Shown: one piece after another, positions 21,567 to 33,409 of the stretch
How positions within the stretch are numbered: position 1 is the first letter of the stretch
How the letters are laid out: each line of letters opens with the position of its first letter
Assembly (NCBI RefSeq): GCF_011075055.1
Contig: NC_058137.1
Coordinates: 13,191,463-13,255,462 of the forward strand
Origin: Mangifera indica
Lineage: Eukaryota > Streptophyta > Magnoliopsida > Sapindales > Anacardiaceae
DNA length: 64,000 nt
Reading direction: 5' to 3'
Notes under the pieces: generated by a model
What the model saw: the letters and a program-made list of their open reading frames with translations, nothing else
What the model was told of the DNA's origin: nothing
Database searches by the model: none
Translations under genes and position numbers: made by a program

Positions 21567-23931
21567 ATGAAGCTTGAGCAAGTTATTATGTTGGGAGAGT
21601 CTCCTAGTGGCCAAAACGCAAGCCCTCAAAATGACAATGCTAGAAGTAGCAGCAGTTCCATTTCTCCTGCCAATAGTAGCCCACAGTCAGAAAAAGATCC
21701 CTGCCATCACCCTGAATCTTTCAGGATTCCAGAGATGGGCGTGCCAATTAGCGATTCTTCGGAGAAAAAACTTTGCTGGCTGCGCTCTCAAATCATTGGT
21801 GGCGATATGGAATTCGATTCCCCTTTCGGAAAACGTAGACTCACTTACGCAGATCACACTGCCTCAGGACGCTCTCTCCATTATATCGAAGATTATATCA
21901 TCAACAATGTTCTTCCCTTCTATGGTAAGCTCATAATCATCATAATAAGCATATATTAATGAGGATTTGCATATTTTAAAAAAATGCAGATGTTCATATC
22001 TAGGAGTTCTTGTATTTTTAATTTGTTTCGCACCATACACATGATGAACATTGTGAAATCTGTTACTTGCTAACTTCAATTGTCAAAAAGAATAAAAAAA
22101 GGGCTCAGCTTCAATGATGCAAATACCGTAAAATATTTCTCCTCTTCGCAATTTTACGTAAGGTCTCTCCTGTGTATAGGGAACACTCACACCGGCGACA
22201 GTTTTGTGGGTTACCGGACAACGAAAATGCTGCATGAAGCATCTTACTACATCAAGAGATGCTTAGGTGGCGGGCAAGATTACGCGATAATATATTGTGG
22301 ATCAGGCACAACAGCTGCCATTAAAAGGTTACAAGAGGTTATGGGGATTGCAGTGACACCAATCATGAGAGAAAGGTTCATAAAATGCCTAAGTAATGAA
22401 GAAAGATGGGTGGTTTTTGTTGGGCCTTATGAGCATCACTCCAATATCCTTTCATGGCGACAGAGCTTGGCTGAAGTTATTGAGATTGGTCTTGATGATA
22501 ATGGCTTAATAAACCTTGAAGAGCTGAGACTGCAACTAGAGCTGTATAAAAATAGCAGCCGCCCAATTTTGGGTTCTTTCTCTGCTTGCAGTAATGTCAC
22601 AGGAATTTATTCTGATACAAGAGCGATCTCTAGACTTCTTCACCAGCACGGCGGCTTTGCTTGCTTTGATTTTGCTGCCAGGTAAGGCGTTATGAGATGT
22701 TTAAAATCAGGAGAATATGTTAATTAATTCTAACATATTTTATCATAAGATGCAGTGGTCCCTATGTGGAGATAGACATGAGGTCAGGAGAGATTGATGG
22801 GTATGATGCTGTGTTCCTGAGTCCACATAAATTCCTTGGGGGTCCGGGAAGTGCCGGCATCCTTCTGATGAGTGAGGGTCTTTATGGGCTTGCATCTTCT
22901 CCTCCATCAACCTGTGGAGGCGGGACTGTACAATATGTCAATGGCTTCAATGAGGCAGTAAGTAGCCTCTTATTCTAATGTTCATTTTGTGGTGGGGATG
23001 TAATTTTAAGGTACTTTCACCATTTCATGGCAGGACACATTGTATTTGGATGAAACAGAGGAGCGAGAAAACGCTGGAACTCCTCAAATAGTTCAAACGA
23101 TTAGAGCTGCATTGGCGTTTTCGGTGAAAGAATATATTGGTTATGAAGTGATTGAGAAGCAGGAAGCTATGTACATGGAAAGAGCTCTAGAGAGGCTTCT
23201 TCCCAACCCAAACATTAAGGTTTTAGGAAACATAACCGCCAAGAGACAAGCTATATTATCCTTTCTCATATATTCCACCTCCCTCGGAAACATTAAAGTT
23301 GAAAGGGATAAGCCTCTCCATGGAGGTTTTGTAGCAACACTCTTCAATGACTTGTTTGGAATCCAAGCTCGCGGCGGCTGCGCCTGTGCCGGACCCTATG
23401 GACACAACCTGCTCAATATTGACGAGACTCAATCGCTTAAAATCCGTTCTGCCATACAAAAGGTAAATTATACCTTCTTCCAGCTATTTTTTTTTGTTAA
23501 TGATTTATATAATATAATTTTCTAAAAACTAATTAAAATAATTGTAGGGTTACATCGGAGTGAAACCGGGTTGGACGAGAATTAGCTTCCCATACTACAT
23601 GTCAAATGAGGAATTCGAGTTCATTGTAGCTGCATTAGAGTTTATTGCAATTTATGGGCAGAGATTTCAGAGCTTGTACCATTTCAATATAAAAACTGGA
23701 ACCTGGTGCTTCAAGAAGTCACTAAAGAACTTCATCAGTAGTAAGGGAGGGAATCAAAACATCACTTCTAACCCAATTGAGGAAGTTGATGCACAACGTC
23801 TAGGACTGATCTTAAAGTATACCTCTTATTTGGAGAATGGTAGACATATTGCTAGTCTTCTTCCCAAGTTTCCTCCTGGCAGAAGTCTGCCGGAAGACAT
23901 TGATCCCACTGTCTTGCTCTTCAAGATCTAG
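21567..23931 (+). CDS. PLP-dependent class V aminotransferase, cysteine-desulfurase-like
   Basis: Five exons join in frame: 21567..21924, 22180..22681, 22756..22957, 23034..23462, 23548..23931, all with GT-AG introns, giving 624 codons. The first 60-70 residues are Ser/Asn/Gln-rich and poorly structured. The class V fold follows: L-T-Y-A-D-H-T-A-S-G-R near the start, Y-C-G-S-G-T-T-A-A for cofactor phosphate binding, F-D-F-A-A in the PLP Asp block, the Schiff-base Lys in S-P-H-K-F-L-G-G-P-G (Lys312), and G-G-C-A-C-A-G-P-Y-G (Cys470, Cys472) where desulfurases carry the active Cys. These suggest a SufS/Csd-like or related PLP enzyme acting on cysteine or another amino acid; substrate and compartment cannot be told. 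All key residues are present. The start is the first ATG in frame with the conserved part. Separate exon-level ORFs in other frames are shadows. Confidence 0.88.
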
Positions 23932-25011
23932 TTAAATTTTTGTTATGATTTTAGATCTTTTACAATGTTTTTTATTTTTCTAGAAGTGTTTGATTCAATT
24001 AAATTATGTCTTTGTTTACTCTGGCTAAAAAGACAACCAACCCCCTTTAAAATACATAATTATAAAAAATAGTACACAGACAATAGGCACTATCTCTTTT
24101 CTTTTATCTATCCTGTATACTATAGGTAATAAATATATAGTTATACCATGAACGTAGACATTAAAAATTTATGTCTTTTTTATTTGCTTTTTGACTTTTA
24201 TTCATATCACATTATCAGCCGTCAATTTGAGCAATTTAATTAGCCACCTGCTGCTTACAGAGTTTGAAGGTTTAGTTACTCTTGTGTGCCTGAAAATCCT
24301 TCAGGCAAAGTGTAATTGTCAGGTTTTCAAATTTTCAAAGAATTGCATGAATATTTTTATAGAGTCTTCAAAATTGTCAGATAGAACCAAAACAGATTCA
24401 TATTTATAAAGATTTCAAAATTATAAGCTACAACCAAAACAGACATAAAACCCAAAAAAAGATTTAAAACCAGACTTAAACATGATTTGATCACTAAGGA
24501 AAGGAGACATATATCTTCCTTTAAATTAATACAACTAAATCAACCTATGAGACAATTGTCCAAACAAGTAATTGATATCCATAGCAAAGAAAGAAAGATA
24601 TATTAAAAATTAATTACAGTCACCAAGAATAATGACCTCATGGTTGAAAAACTTTCTAAATACTAAAGTCTATTATCAGACAAATTTGCATTACACTCTT
24701 TTTACTCGGACTAGCCTTATCTCACTACACATATTTTGTTAGATAATATATTATTATACATGTCCAACACCATTTTCTACTTAACTTAATAATTGTCTTT
24801 CCTTAAGTATCTGTCCTACCAACCCAACACAATGATAATTGCATATAACTTAGCACTTCAAAAACCTGTAAGCATAAAAATCTAAACATTAAAATTTTTT
24901 GCAATTATACAGTGACCTTATACAAGTGCATTAGTAGAATAATCCAACAACTTCAATTTGTATGTATATAAATTGCAATAAGAACCTGGAAGATAGAAAG
25001 ACCTTGTTTTT
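23932..25011. other. Intergenic region between two convergent genes
   Basis: AT-rich 3' flanks of the desulfurase-like gene (+) and FTSHI4 (-). No TE, RNA or coding feature recognised; the 72-codon ORF at 24,191 shows no family resemblance. Confidence 0.5.
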
Positions 25012-28000
25012 TTACATAAAATGACTTGCCATCAAGAGTTCTGGCTTCGACTTATCTTCTTCAATCTCCATTGAAGCTTCTGATCTAATTTCTTGAACCC
25101 TTTTTTCCCAAATACTATCAATCAGCTTCCAGGTTTCATCACTTACAACTTGGGTCTGCAAAAAGAAGGAGAAAATATTTAAGAACAAACTTAGAATTGA
25201 TTGCAGAAAAACACACATGGGAAGAGGAGATACAGGAGCAAAACTTGGGTAGTGACTTCACTCACCTCCATTGGGCGTGGTGCACCAAATGTCGAAAACC
25301 CAACATTTCCTGGTGCAAACGTTACCCTTCCGGGCAGTGAGATCCCATGAATTCCCCACCGACCAGCATAAATTAGGGCTCCATATTCGTCAACCAGATT
25401 TACAGGAGGCTGAAAACAAGCAACAGAACAAGAGATTCAAAAATGTTTGCACAATCAATAACATAGATGAAATGAATAATAAACCGATAAATGTTCACCA
25501 CCCACAGAAAATGTACTATAATGTGCTCAAAATTATAATGTTTTCTTCCAAACATTCAATGTGATATTTTATTTCATTTAAGAAATTCCAGTGACATATT
25601 TCTTTTAGGTCTATCATGCACATAAAATTTCCACTTAGCTTTAGCAGAAACTGGAGAACTCCCCAAACTTCTATAGAAACAACCCTCATATTCAACATCA
25701 CTATACCTCCAACAAGCAATAACAAATATCTAATATAATAACCGAACAAAATCCAGTGAGCAAGTCTTTTGGAAAAAAAATTCAACATCAAAGGCCAGAA
25801 TTTCAATAGACAAGAACACACCGAATGTCTAAATGCATCATAAAAGTTCATTTCTTTCAAAGCCCTTCAAACTTTTTCTCCATGGGTCAAGGAACTACCT
25901 GAGGTATTCTAGGCGACGTTTTGTATATGTACCAAATTTCCTTGGCTTTGATCTCTGCCTTTTCAAGTAAAATATCTACAAGACAACCAGTAAAATACTT
26001 TGCCCTCAGTGTGAAATAATAGTTCATAAACTCATAACTTCACATTACAATTGCATGTTGAGAGTGGCTTAATTAATAGAATAATTTAATGAAATAAGTC
26101 AATCAATCAATATGACCTGTAATGGTCTCCACAGCTGAATGATTTTCTCTCAACACAGATGCACATTTTTCCATGGCAAAACGCATGAATTCATCTCGAA
26201 GAGCTTCAAGTTTGGCTGCAAGCTGTCACAAACAAACAAAACTATAAATATAACAGTGATATTTAGATGAGCCTTTCATTGAACTTAATACCAGGATAGA
26301 TAGAGGTTTAACACATCAAGAAGACACACATTTGGCACAAGATCACTTTGATTCCTATAGTATGCCTTCCCAAATGCTGTCATCCCAGTTTGCAAAATCA
26401 ACAATTCTGCAAGCCGTGAAGCTTCTAGTGTAGCCTTTGCAGAGATCCAACACATGTTGTCAACCCCAAACATCTCTTCCTCAATTACTCTAGCTACAAA
26501 TAAGTCATATTAATTTATTAATTAAACAAAACCGGAAAAAGAGAAAGATAGAAAACACATTTACTCCACTTTAACCAAGATTAATTTCAAGTACATACTA
26601 CACAGACGTCACTCAGCAAAAAAGTAAACCTTTAAAGGAGTTTGTGTTAATGAGACATTGCTTTTGTCAAATTTTCTTACATGAAAGATCAATGGCTTAA
26701 AGACTTTGTTTGTAGGTTGTATAGATATTCATCCAAATGTAGGCTGTACATAAGACAATTTATTAATAATTTATACATATAAGTACTTGTAAAAAATACA
26801 AAGAATGGAATCCTTTGACAATCAAGACTTCAAATACAGAACAAAACTAGCATAAAAAGCACTAGTGAAAATGTTGTAGAAAAAGAAAAAGGAGTTTTCC
26901 AACTTACGAGCACATGCCCGGACTATAGCATTCATATAATCTGATTTTTTTGAGTAAACTTTTCCAGAAGTTTCTACATAGCGCATGTTTGGCTGGCTAT
27001 GAATGGACTTTATATCCGTCTGTGAAAGAAAAATAAAAAAAATAGTTAACACAAGTAAAGATGCCACAAGAACAGCTTATACATAATTTTACTTACCTCT
27101 ACAAAAGGGCGGAAAGGATCTGGAAAGTAGCATGCAAGAATAGCTACACTTGCTTCTCTATATGCCAATCTCAATTTCAATTCTTCTGGAATATCAGTAC
27201 TGTCTTCTTGACCTGTTTCAAATGTGCCCTTTTGCTAAAATGATGAAAAGAATAAGGAGCAAAAATCAGACTTCAACATTAACAATGAGACAGTTTTATC
27301 TCACATAATACAAGGTATTGAACACTAACCCGTTTCAAAGCTTCTAAAAGCTCTTCCCGTCCTATGTAGTCTAAATCCTTCCTGGCGGTCAAAATTCCAG
27401 CTTCATTCCTGGCAGTCAGTTTAGCAATGATGAGTGTCTCATTTGGGGTGTTGACTCACCAAAGTCAATATGAAGCACTACTTACAGTATGTTTTGCAGC
27501 TCCGCCCCCGTAAAATCTTCTGTTTTTTCAGCAATTTCTTGCAATAGAGCATATTTTTCCTCTTCTGAATGAAAAAATTTATTTCTAGCATGCACCTTGT
27601 TACCAACAGAAATAAATTTTTCAATAAATACAGGCAGGAGAAATCTAGTATTCATTAATGCTAAAACATTAAGCAAAATACCTTCAATATGGCAAATCTA
27701 CCGTCTTTCGATGGCAAACCAACCCGTATAATCTTGTCAAAACGACCCTTTCTCAGTAGAGCAGGATCAAGGATATCCAGTCTATTGGTTGCACCAATAA
27801 CTAGTACCTAACAGGGCATACTAGTGAAATCAGAAGGGTTCAAAAAAGTCGTAAAAAAGAAAAAGCATTCAATCTGATGGAATATGTGAAAGCATACCTG
27901 TGATGTAGAAACTTTAAACCCATCCATTTCAGTCAATATCTGAAGCAGCCCTTGTTCCCTTTCTGCACCACCCTATATGAACAAATCATAAGCACAATGC

Positions 28001-28723
28001 ATCAGAAGCAAGATGATCTAACATGGCATCAAAAAGATTTATCATTCTGGCTTGCATTAAAGTCTCATGAAAGTTACAAACAAAATGACTTCAGTGAAAA
28101 TCATAGAGGAAATGATATTTCTGCTTTGGACAGGATAAATAATTTCGTGACTTCTGCTGAAACTCCAGCACAAAATGGTACCATCAATGATACTGATTAT
28201 ATATGCAATGATACAAACATCTATACCATTTTTTTTCAATAAATTACAGTTTGCAATTTCAATGCAACATAAATAGTAGGGCTCTAATAGTAGTAACCAT
28301 TTGATCAATCAATGGCAAACTTTGCTAACTATGGAAAAGTGAAAATGCAAGAAAGAGTGCTGAATCATATTTTCTTATCTGTGGGAATAAAGGGGTTGGT
28401 TGAGAATCAAAAGTCGTTTTCCAGTTTAAGCAAGAAACATGACATGTATCTTACCCCACCAATATCAGGTCCACCACGCTTGCTACCAATTGCATCAATC
28501 TCATCAATGAAAATTATGGAAGGTGCAAATGATCTGGCACTAGAAAAAAGATCTTTTACACGTGATGCTGCCACGCCCACAAACATCTGGCAAGAGAAAT
28601 TCTGTTAATATTAAGGGATTAATAACACAGGGTTTTATAGTAATATGAAGGATCAATGTGCTGATTTCTTGTTCCAGGAAATTTTTTGATGTCAAGAAGC
28701 AATGTTATCATTTAAAGCCACTT

Positions 28724-28779
<56 letters not shown>

Positions 28780-31700
28780 GAGGTTTAATGTTTCAGAGAG
28801 AATCAACTCCCACCTCCACAAAATCAGTTCCGTTAGCAGCAAAAAATGGTACCCCTGCTTCACCAGCAATAGCTTTAGCCAGCAGTGTTTTACCGGTTCC
28901 AGGAGGCCCATGGAGAAGGACACCTTTTGGGCAATAAATACCTTTGTTCTGGAACTCTTCATCATTTTTTAAAATCCGTACAATTTCTTGCAGTTCCCTC
29001 TTTATATACTCCTGACCAGCAAAATCATCAAAGGTAACACCAGTAGTTTCTTCCGCTGATATAAACTTTGCCCTGGAGGAAAGAAAGCAAAAATTAGATC
29101 CCAAAATCAGTGTTAGCTGAATTCACTCCTGCTATCTTGACAAGATAAAAATCTAACATTGGCAATACGCAGTTGTACAATCTCACAAGACAAGACCATG
29201 CAACTCCAAAACCATTTTGTCACTAGTCTCAACTGGGATTAAACTTTAGAAGCTTTTTATTTTCTTCTTTTTTAATATGAAATTTTAAAGACTTTGAATA
29301 AAATTATTCCAAAAAATATAACAAGATATCAATCGCACTGCATGTGACAACGCTTTCACAAGACAAATGGAAGATATGATCAAACTCAAATAAGACACAA
29401 ACGACACATGTAATTCTCTCTGAAAAATTAATCATGTAGGACAAATAGGCATTGATGTCAGGTCATGACCAAAAACACATCTAAAAACATCAAGCCAGTC
29501 TCATGACCAAAAGCATAAACATTGTGTCATGAAATTTACTCTACAAGGTAATGCCTTAGCCCAAAAGGGACCAGCTTTCGGAGTTTCTCTCTATGGCCAT
29601 ACCTACAACAAATTCACAGCTGTACAATGCATCATGTTTTGACATCAAGGTAACAAGGAATTGAAATGATCATTCTATGTGGCTCAGTTTACAATTTTTC
29701 CCTACTTGAAATTGATAGCGACCACTTGCAAAATGAATGAGATCAACCAGTTAATAAATAAAAGATAAAATAAGAAAAAGTACCTAGAAGCAACTAAAAA
29801 ACTTATTTACTTACCTACTCTTCCCTAATGATCCAAGTGCACGGCGCTTAAGCGGCTCCCTAATATTTTTGCTTGGAGTCCCCAAATCACAGGGTATTAA
29901 CTTTGCATAGATTGGCCTCATCATATTGTCAAGCCATACATATAGTCCAACAGCAAGCACAAGTCGCATGGACCATATCACTGCAGTTGCAAAAGTGGAG
30001 TAGACTTCTGCATGTACAGGGTCAACATTAATAATATCAATGTTTACTACTTGGTGGTGCAGCTTTTCCCAAATATCATTCCAAGAATCAATGGGCATAT
30101 GGTCCACTACATGGCGCCGATAAATAATTTCCTTCTCTGGATTCCCCTTTTCTCCTTTCATGTTATCATCCTTATAGTATGGCAGAATCACTGTACATTT
30201 AGACATCAGATTTGAGTTGAAATATTCAGAGACGTTAAATGAAAAGCAACTGAATCTAAAGAATTGAATTTTCACCACTTGGCAAGATCTATTGGATTCA
30301 GAGGTCCTCAACTTTCATTAGTTAAATGCAGTTCCAAGCTGACAGATTTAAACCCATTCTACAGAACTTATTAAAGTAAGCACACAAGAATCCACTAGAG
30401 AGAGGGATAATAATTTCCTCTGCTTTTTCTTAGCAAGTCCAATATTATAATTCATATCGTTGTTAGGACAGTTGTCTGGCAATTTCTGTTACATTGTTAT
30501 GTCCAACCACATCGGTAAATCAATAGCCATGATCCAACTTTAGCTTTGTTTACAGCAACAAAAATGAACCATATATGTGGTAGTGCAGATCAACATCCTT
30601 CAAATGCAATTTCATTAATTATTTATTGCAGCCACTCCTTAACTTAGCTACACACCTCAATGTGGCCATCCATGCTTAGCGCTGACAAATCCACTTGCTA
30701 TAAACAGATTAAGATCGACAAGATTAACAAATGCAGATGCTACCGTACACTCTAGTCAAAATTTGGCCAAAACTCTCAATTAAACATGAATCTCAAATTT
30801 GAATGAAAGAGGTGATAATTCCAGTGCAATAAGAAGACAACTGCTAAGTTAATCCAAGTTTTATGTTGATCATCATTTTGGCTGTACTTGGAATTTAAGA
30901 TTAAAATTTGACAGCTGATTATGAACATACAGATACACACATTGATGATATGCACATTCAACAGCTTAACCATCATGTGGATGCTTAAGAGATGTTGTTA
31001 AATGGCTCTTTCTGTTACCACCTCCTTAACTTTTAATCATTCTTAAAAGGCCAATCTATACCAAACTACTCATCTAGAACTTTATATATATAGTCACATA
31101 AGGTACATTGTTCAGTTGCTATATACTAAATGCTAGGAACAACAGAGGAAAAAGCTCGAAAATAGAAATAACAGTTAATCATAAACAACCAGAAGTATAG
31201 TTGAACTAAATATTTTATCAAGCACAAACCCCTACCTGATACAGTTTGACCGTAATTTGAGTACTCCATAAATTGTACATTATTGGAGTCAAGAAGTTTC
31301 AAAAAATCACTGAAGTGAATCCTGTGGGAGTTCTCAGGGTCCCACTCTGTTCCCTTCAGCTTTCCACGTATACCTAATAATGCTCTGCTCCAATTAGAAG
31401 CCATCACAAGCTGCCTCTCCAACTGCACATTGGCCTTTCTATCCAATTCCTCCAACTTACCAATCCGCTGCCTCTCAGCTTCCTTCAACTTCTGAAAAAT
31501 GATCAAGCACAAGTTTTTTAAAAGTTCAAAACAAAACAATAAACAATAAACATCCATAAACCACCAAAACATATAGCAAAAGAGCACAAAATTAAAAATC
31601 TAAACCTATTATCAAAACATTTAACCAATAGCAGTCCCTATATATATGTGGGACAGGTGTAATTGCGTTCAATTTTTAACCATTGCAGAATTTTAATCCC

Positions 31701-32113
31701 GCAACATTACCGAGCACAGTAAAGACCTCCAACATGACACGAGTAACAATAAGCATCCATTTCTAGCTAAAAGCACGTAATCAACAGGCCACCAGTAGGT
31801 TACCGGCACTGATTCGTTTCCGGCAGCAAATTTGAAATAAGAATAGCTTTAAAAAAATGAAAGTGAGAACCTGGAATAGTTGAGTGGACTCGGCATCTTC
31901 TTCCGAACTTCTGGATGACGTGGAGGCAACTGAATTAGAAGAACTGGAAGCTTTACAAGCAGTGATTGTGAGGTTTTTGCAGTTAAGTGTAAGAAAGGAG
32001 GCGGTCTTTCTGGAGGTTAATTTGGCTCTGAAAACGTGTTTATGGAGATGGGAGGAGGGGATGTGTTTCGGGAGATAAATTGAATCGAGCGGTTTTGAGA
32101 GCTGAGACAGCAT
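25012..32113 (-). CDS. FTSHI4: Probable inactive FtsH protease FTSHI4, chloroplastic
   Basis: Sixteen exons on the minus strand join in frame (846 codons): 32113-31871, 31491-31236, 30190-29815, 29072-28814, 28586-28455, 27972-27898, 27807-27682, 27595-27486, 27408-27330, 27234-27097, 27019-26908, 26493-26330, 26222-26117, 25975-25899, 25409-25266, 25155-25012. All introns are GT-AG. A Ser-rich N-terminus fits a chloroplast transit peptide. A membrane segment lies at about 231-253. The AAA module has Walker A G-P-P-G-T-G-K-T (347-354), Walker B F-I-D-E (404-407) and an SRH with R-K-G-R-F-D (466-471). The zinc site HEXXH is replaced by R-E-A-S-V (578-582), so it should not be a metalloprotease. 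FTSHI4 is known as an essential plastid-membrane protein in Arabidopsis. Length and motif order match, and no exon is broken. The paralogue assignment is from memory of the family. Confidence 0.92.
28725..28779. repeat. CT/AT compound microsatellite in an FTSHI4 intron
   Basis: (ct)n followed directly by (at)n, in the intron between exons 4 and 5; likely polymorphic. The Arg/Glu-rich ORF on the minus strand here is an artefact of the repeat. Confidence 0.92.
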
Positions 32114-32328
32114 TTCTATATTTCTAAACCTGTAATTTTCATATAACTTATCAAAATTGATTTTCTTTCCCTCACTTTCTTGTGCGGGAAAGTGCGAGAA
32201 AATGTAGAACTTTATCCAAGCATTCAGTATGAAGGTTTTTGTGGGTTTAGGAAACAAAACGCTACGTTTTAAGGACGTGTACGTTTATTTTTCAGTGCGC
32301 CGCCCTATCCAACCCCATTCATGTTTAG
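32114..32328 (-). promoter_or_regulatory. Short FTSHI4 upstream region ending at a MULE
   Basis: Between the likely start codon (32,113-32,111) and the MULE-4 end lie only about 215 bp. An in-frame ATG at 32,257-32,255 precedes the chosen start by 48 codons with no stop between, so an N-terminally longer form is possible. The chosen start gives a more transit-peptide-like beginning. No clear TATA box seen. Confidence 0.5.
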
Positions 32329-33009
32329 GGATACGAAAACAAAAAACTACCACATTCTGGACCGTTTATACATTTTTATCATATTTTTTATACCTATAAC
32401 AAATATATCATAAATAGTATATAGTTTCGAAAATACCTTTATGATGAGAAAAGAATGAATACTATAAGATTATATTGCTTACATAAAAGAATTGTATAAG
32501 TGATTCCCTTCTACAAAACAGAAAAATTTCGATAAAAACACATGACTATTCATCTTCCCCAAATTAATTAAAACATCTTATCCCTCACCAAATTAATTGA
32601 AAGATTTTCTTCTCCTTTCCAAGGCTCCACCAAATATTCAAAGTCTTCACGGTGAAGAAGAAGAAGCAGTCGATGCAGACACCTACACTAACGAGAAGAA
32701 CCAACACTAACAACAAACACTCTACCACCAATGCCCATGAGATCGAACGATCCATCCACTGACGTCGTCATCTGAATCTAACCAATTAAGGAAGAATGAC
32801 ATGCCGAGTTTTGTGAGTTAATGTTTTCTACTTAGATTCGTTTGCTGCAGTTTTGTTGATGTATTATAAATTTTGGTTTTTGGTGTTAGTGTATAAATAG
32901 ATACAAAAGGGGATTTTTGTTGTGTTGATATGTAGTTTGAGTGTATGACAATTAATTTTAATTTGATTTTTGCTGATTTGAGGAGTTGATTTAGAAAAGT
33001 TTTTCAAAA

Positions 33010-33110
33010 TAGAGGGATATCTAAATATCGCCTCTTATTAGGCAATACTGGATAGGATATCACCTACTAGGCGATATCCACGTAGATATCGCTCAGTAGG
33101 TAATCCTATC
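33010..33110. repeat. Inverted CCTACTAGGCGATAT motif cluster, left side of MULE-4
   Basis: Several copies of short arms related to atatcgcctactaggcgatat in both orientations (gatatctaaatatcgcctc, tcacctactaggcgatatcc, agatatcgctcagtaggtaa). A similar cluster lies at 41,055-41,140 at the other end of the element. Confidence 0.65.
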
Positions 33111-33409
33111 CTTTTACTTATGTTTTTCGACTTCTTTTACCTATTTATATTATTTATTTATTATTTAATATTCAATTATTCAATTTCGATTTTTTTAGTT
33201 TTTTTAGTAATGTTGATAAAAAAATAAATAAGAAAATAAAGATAAAAAAGAAAAGTCACTAGTCAGTGAAAATTTGTAGTATTTGTTTTTCTTTCACTTG
33301 TTTTCCATTTGTATTGTAGGAACACCGGATCAATATCCAAGAGGCAGCATACATGTTTTATAAAGCGTATAAATTTATTGCGCAAATGACCGTTTAAATG
33401 AAGATGAAT

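Noticed and set aside
24191..24409. 72-codon ORF between the two convergent genes
   Set aside because: No similarity to any family I recognise, and ordinary intergenic composition.
28708..28965. Minus-strand ORF with an Arg/Glu repeat
   Set aside because: Product of the CT microsatellite in an FTSHI4 intron, out of frame with exon 4.
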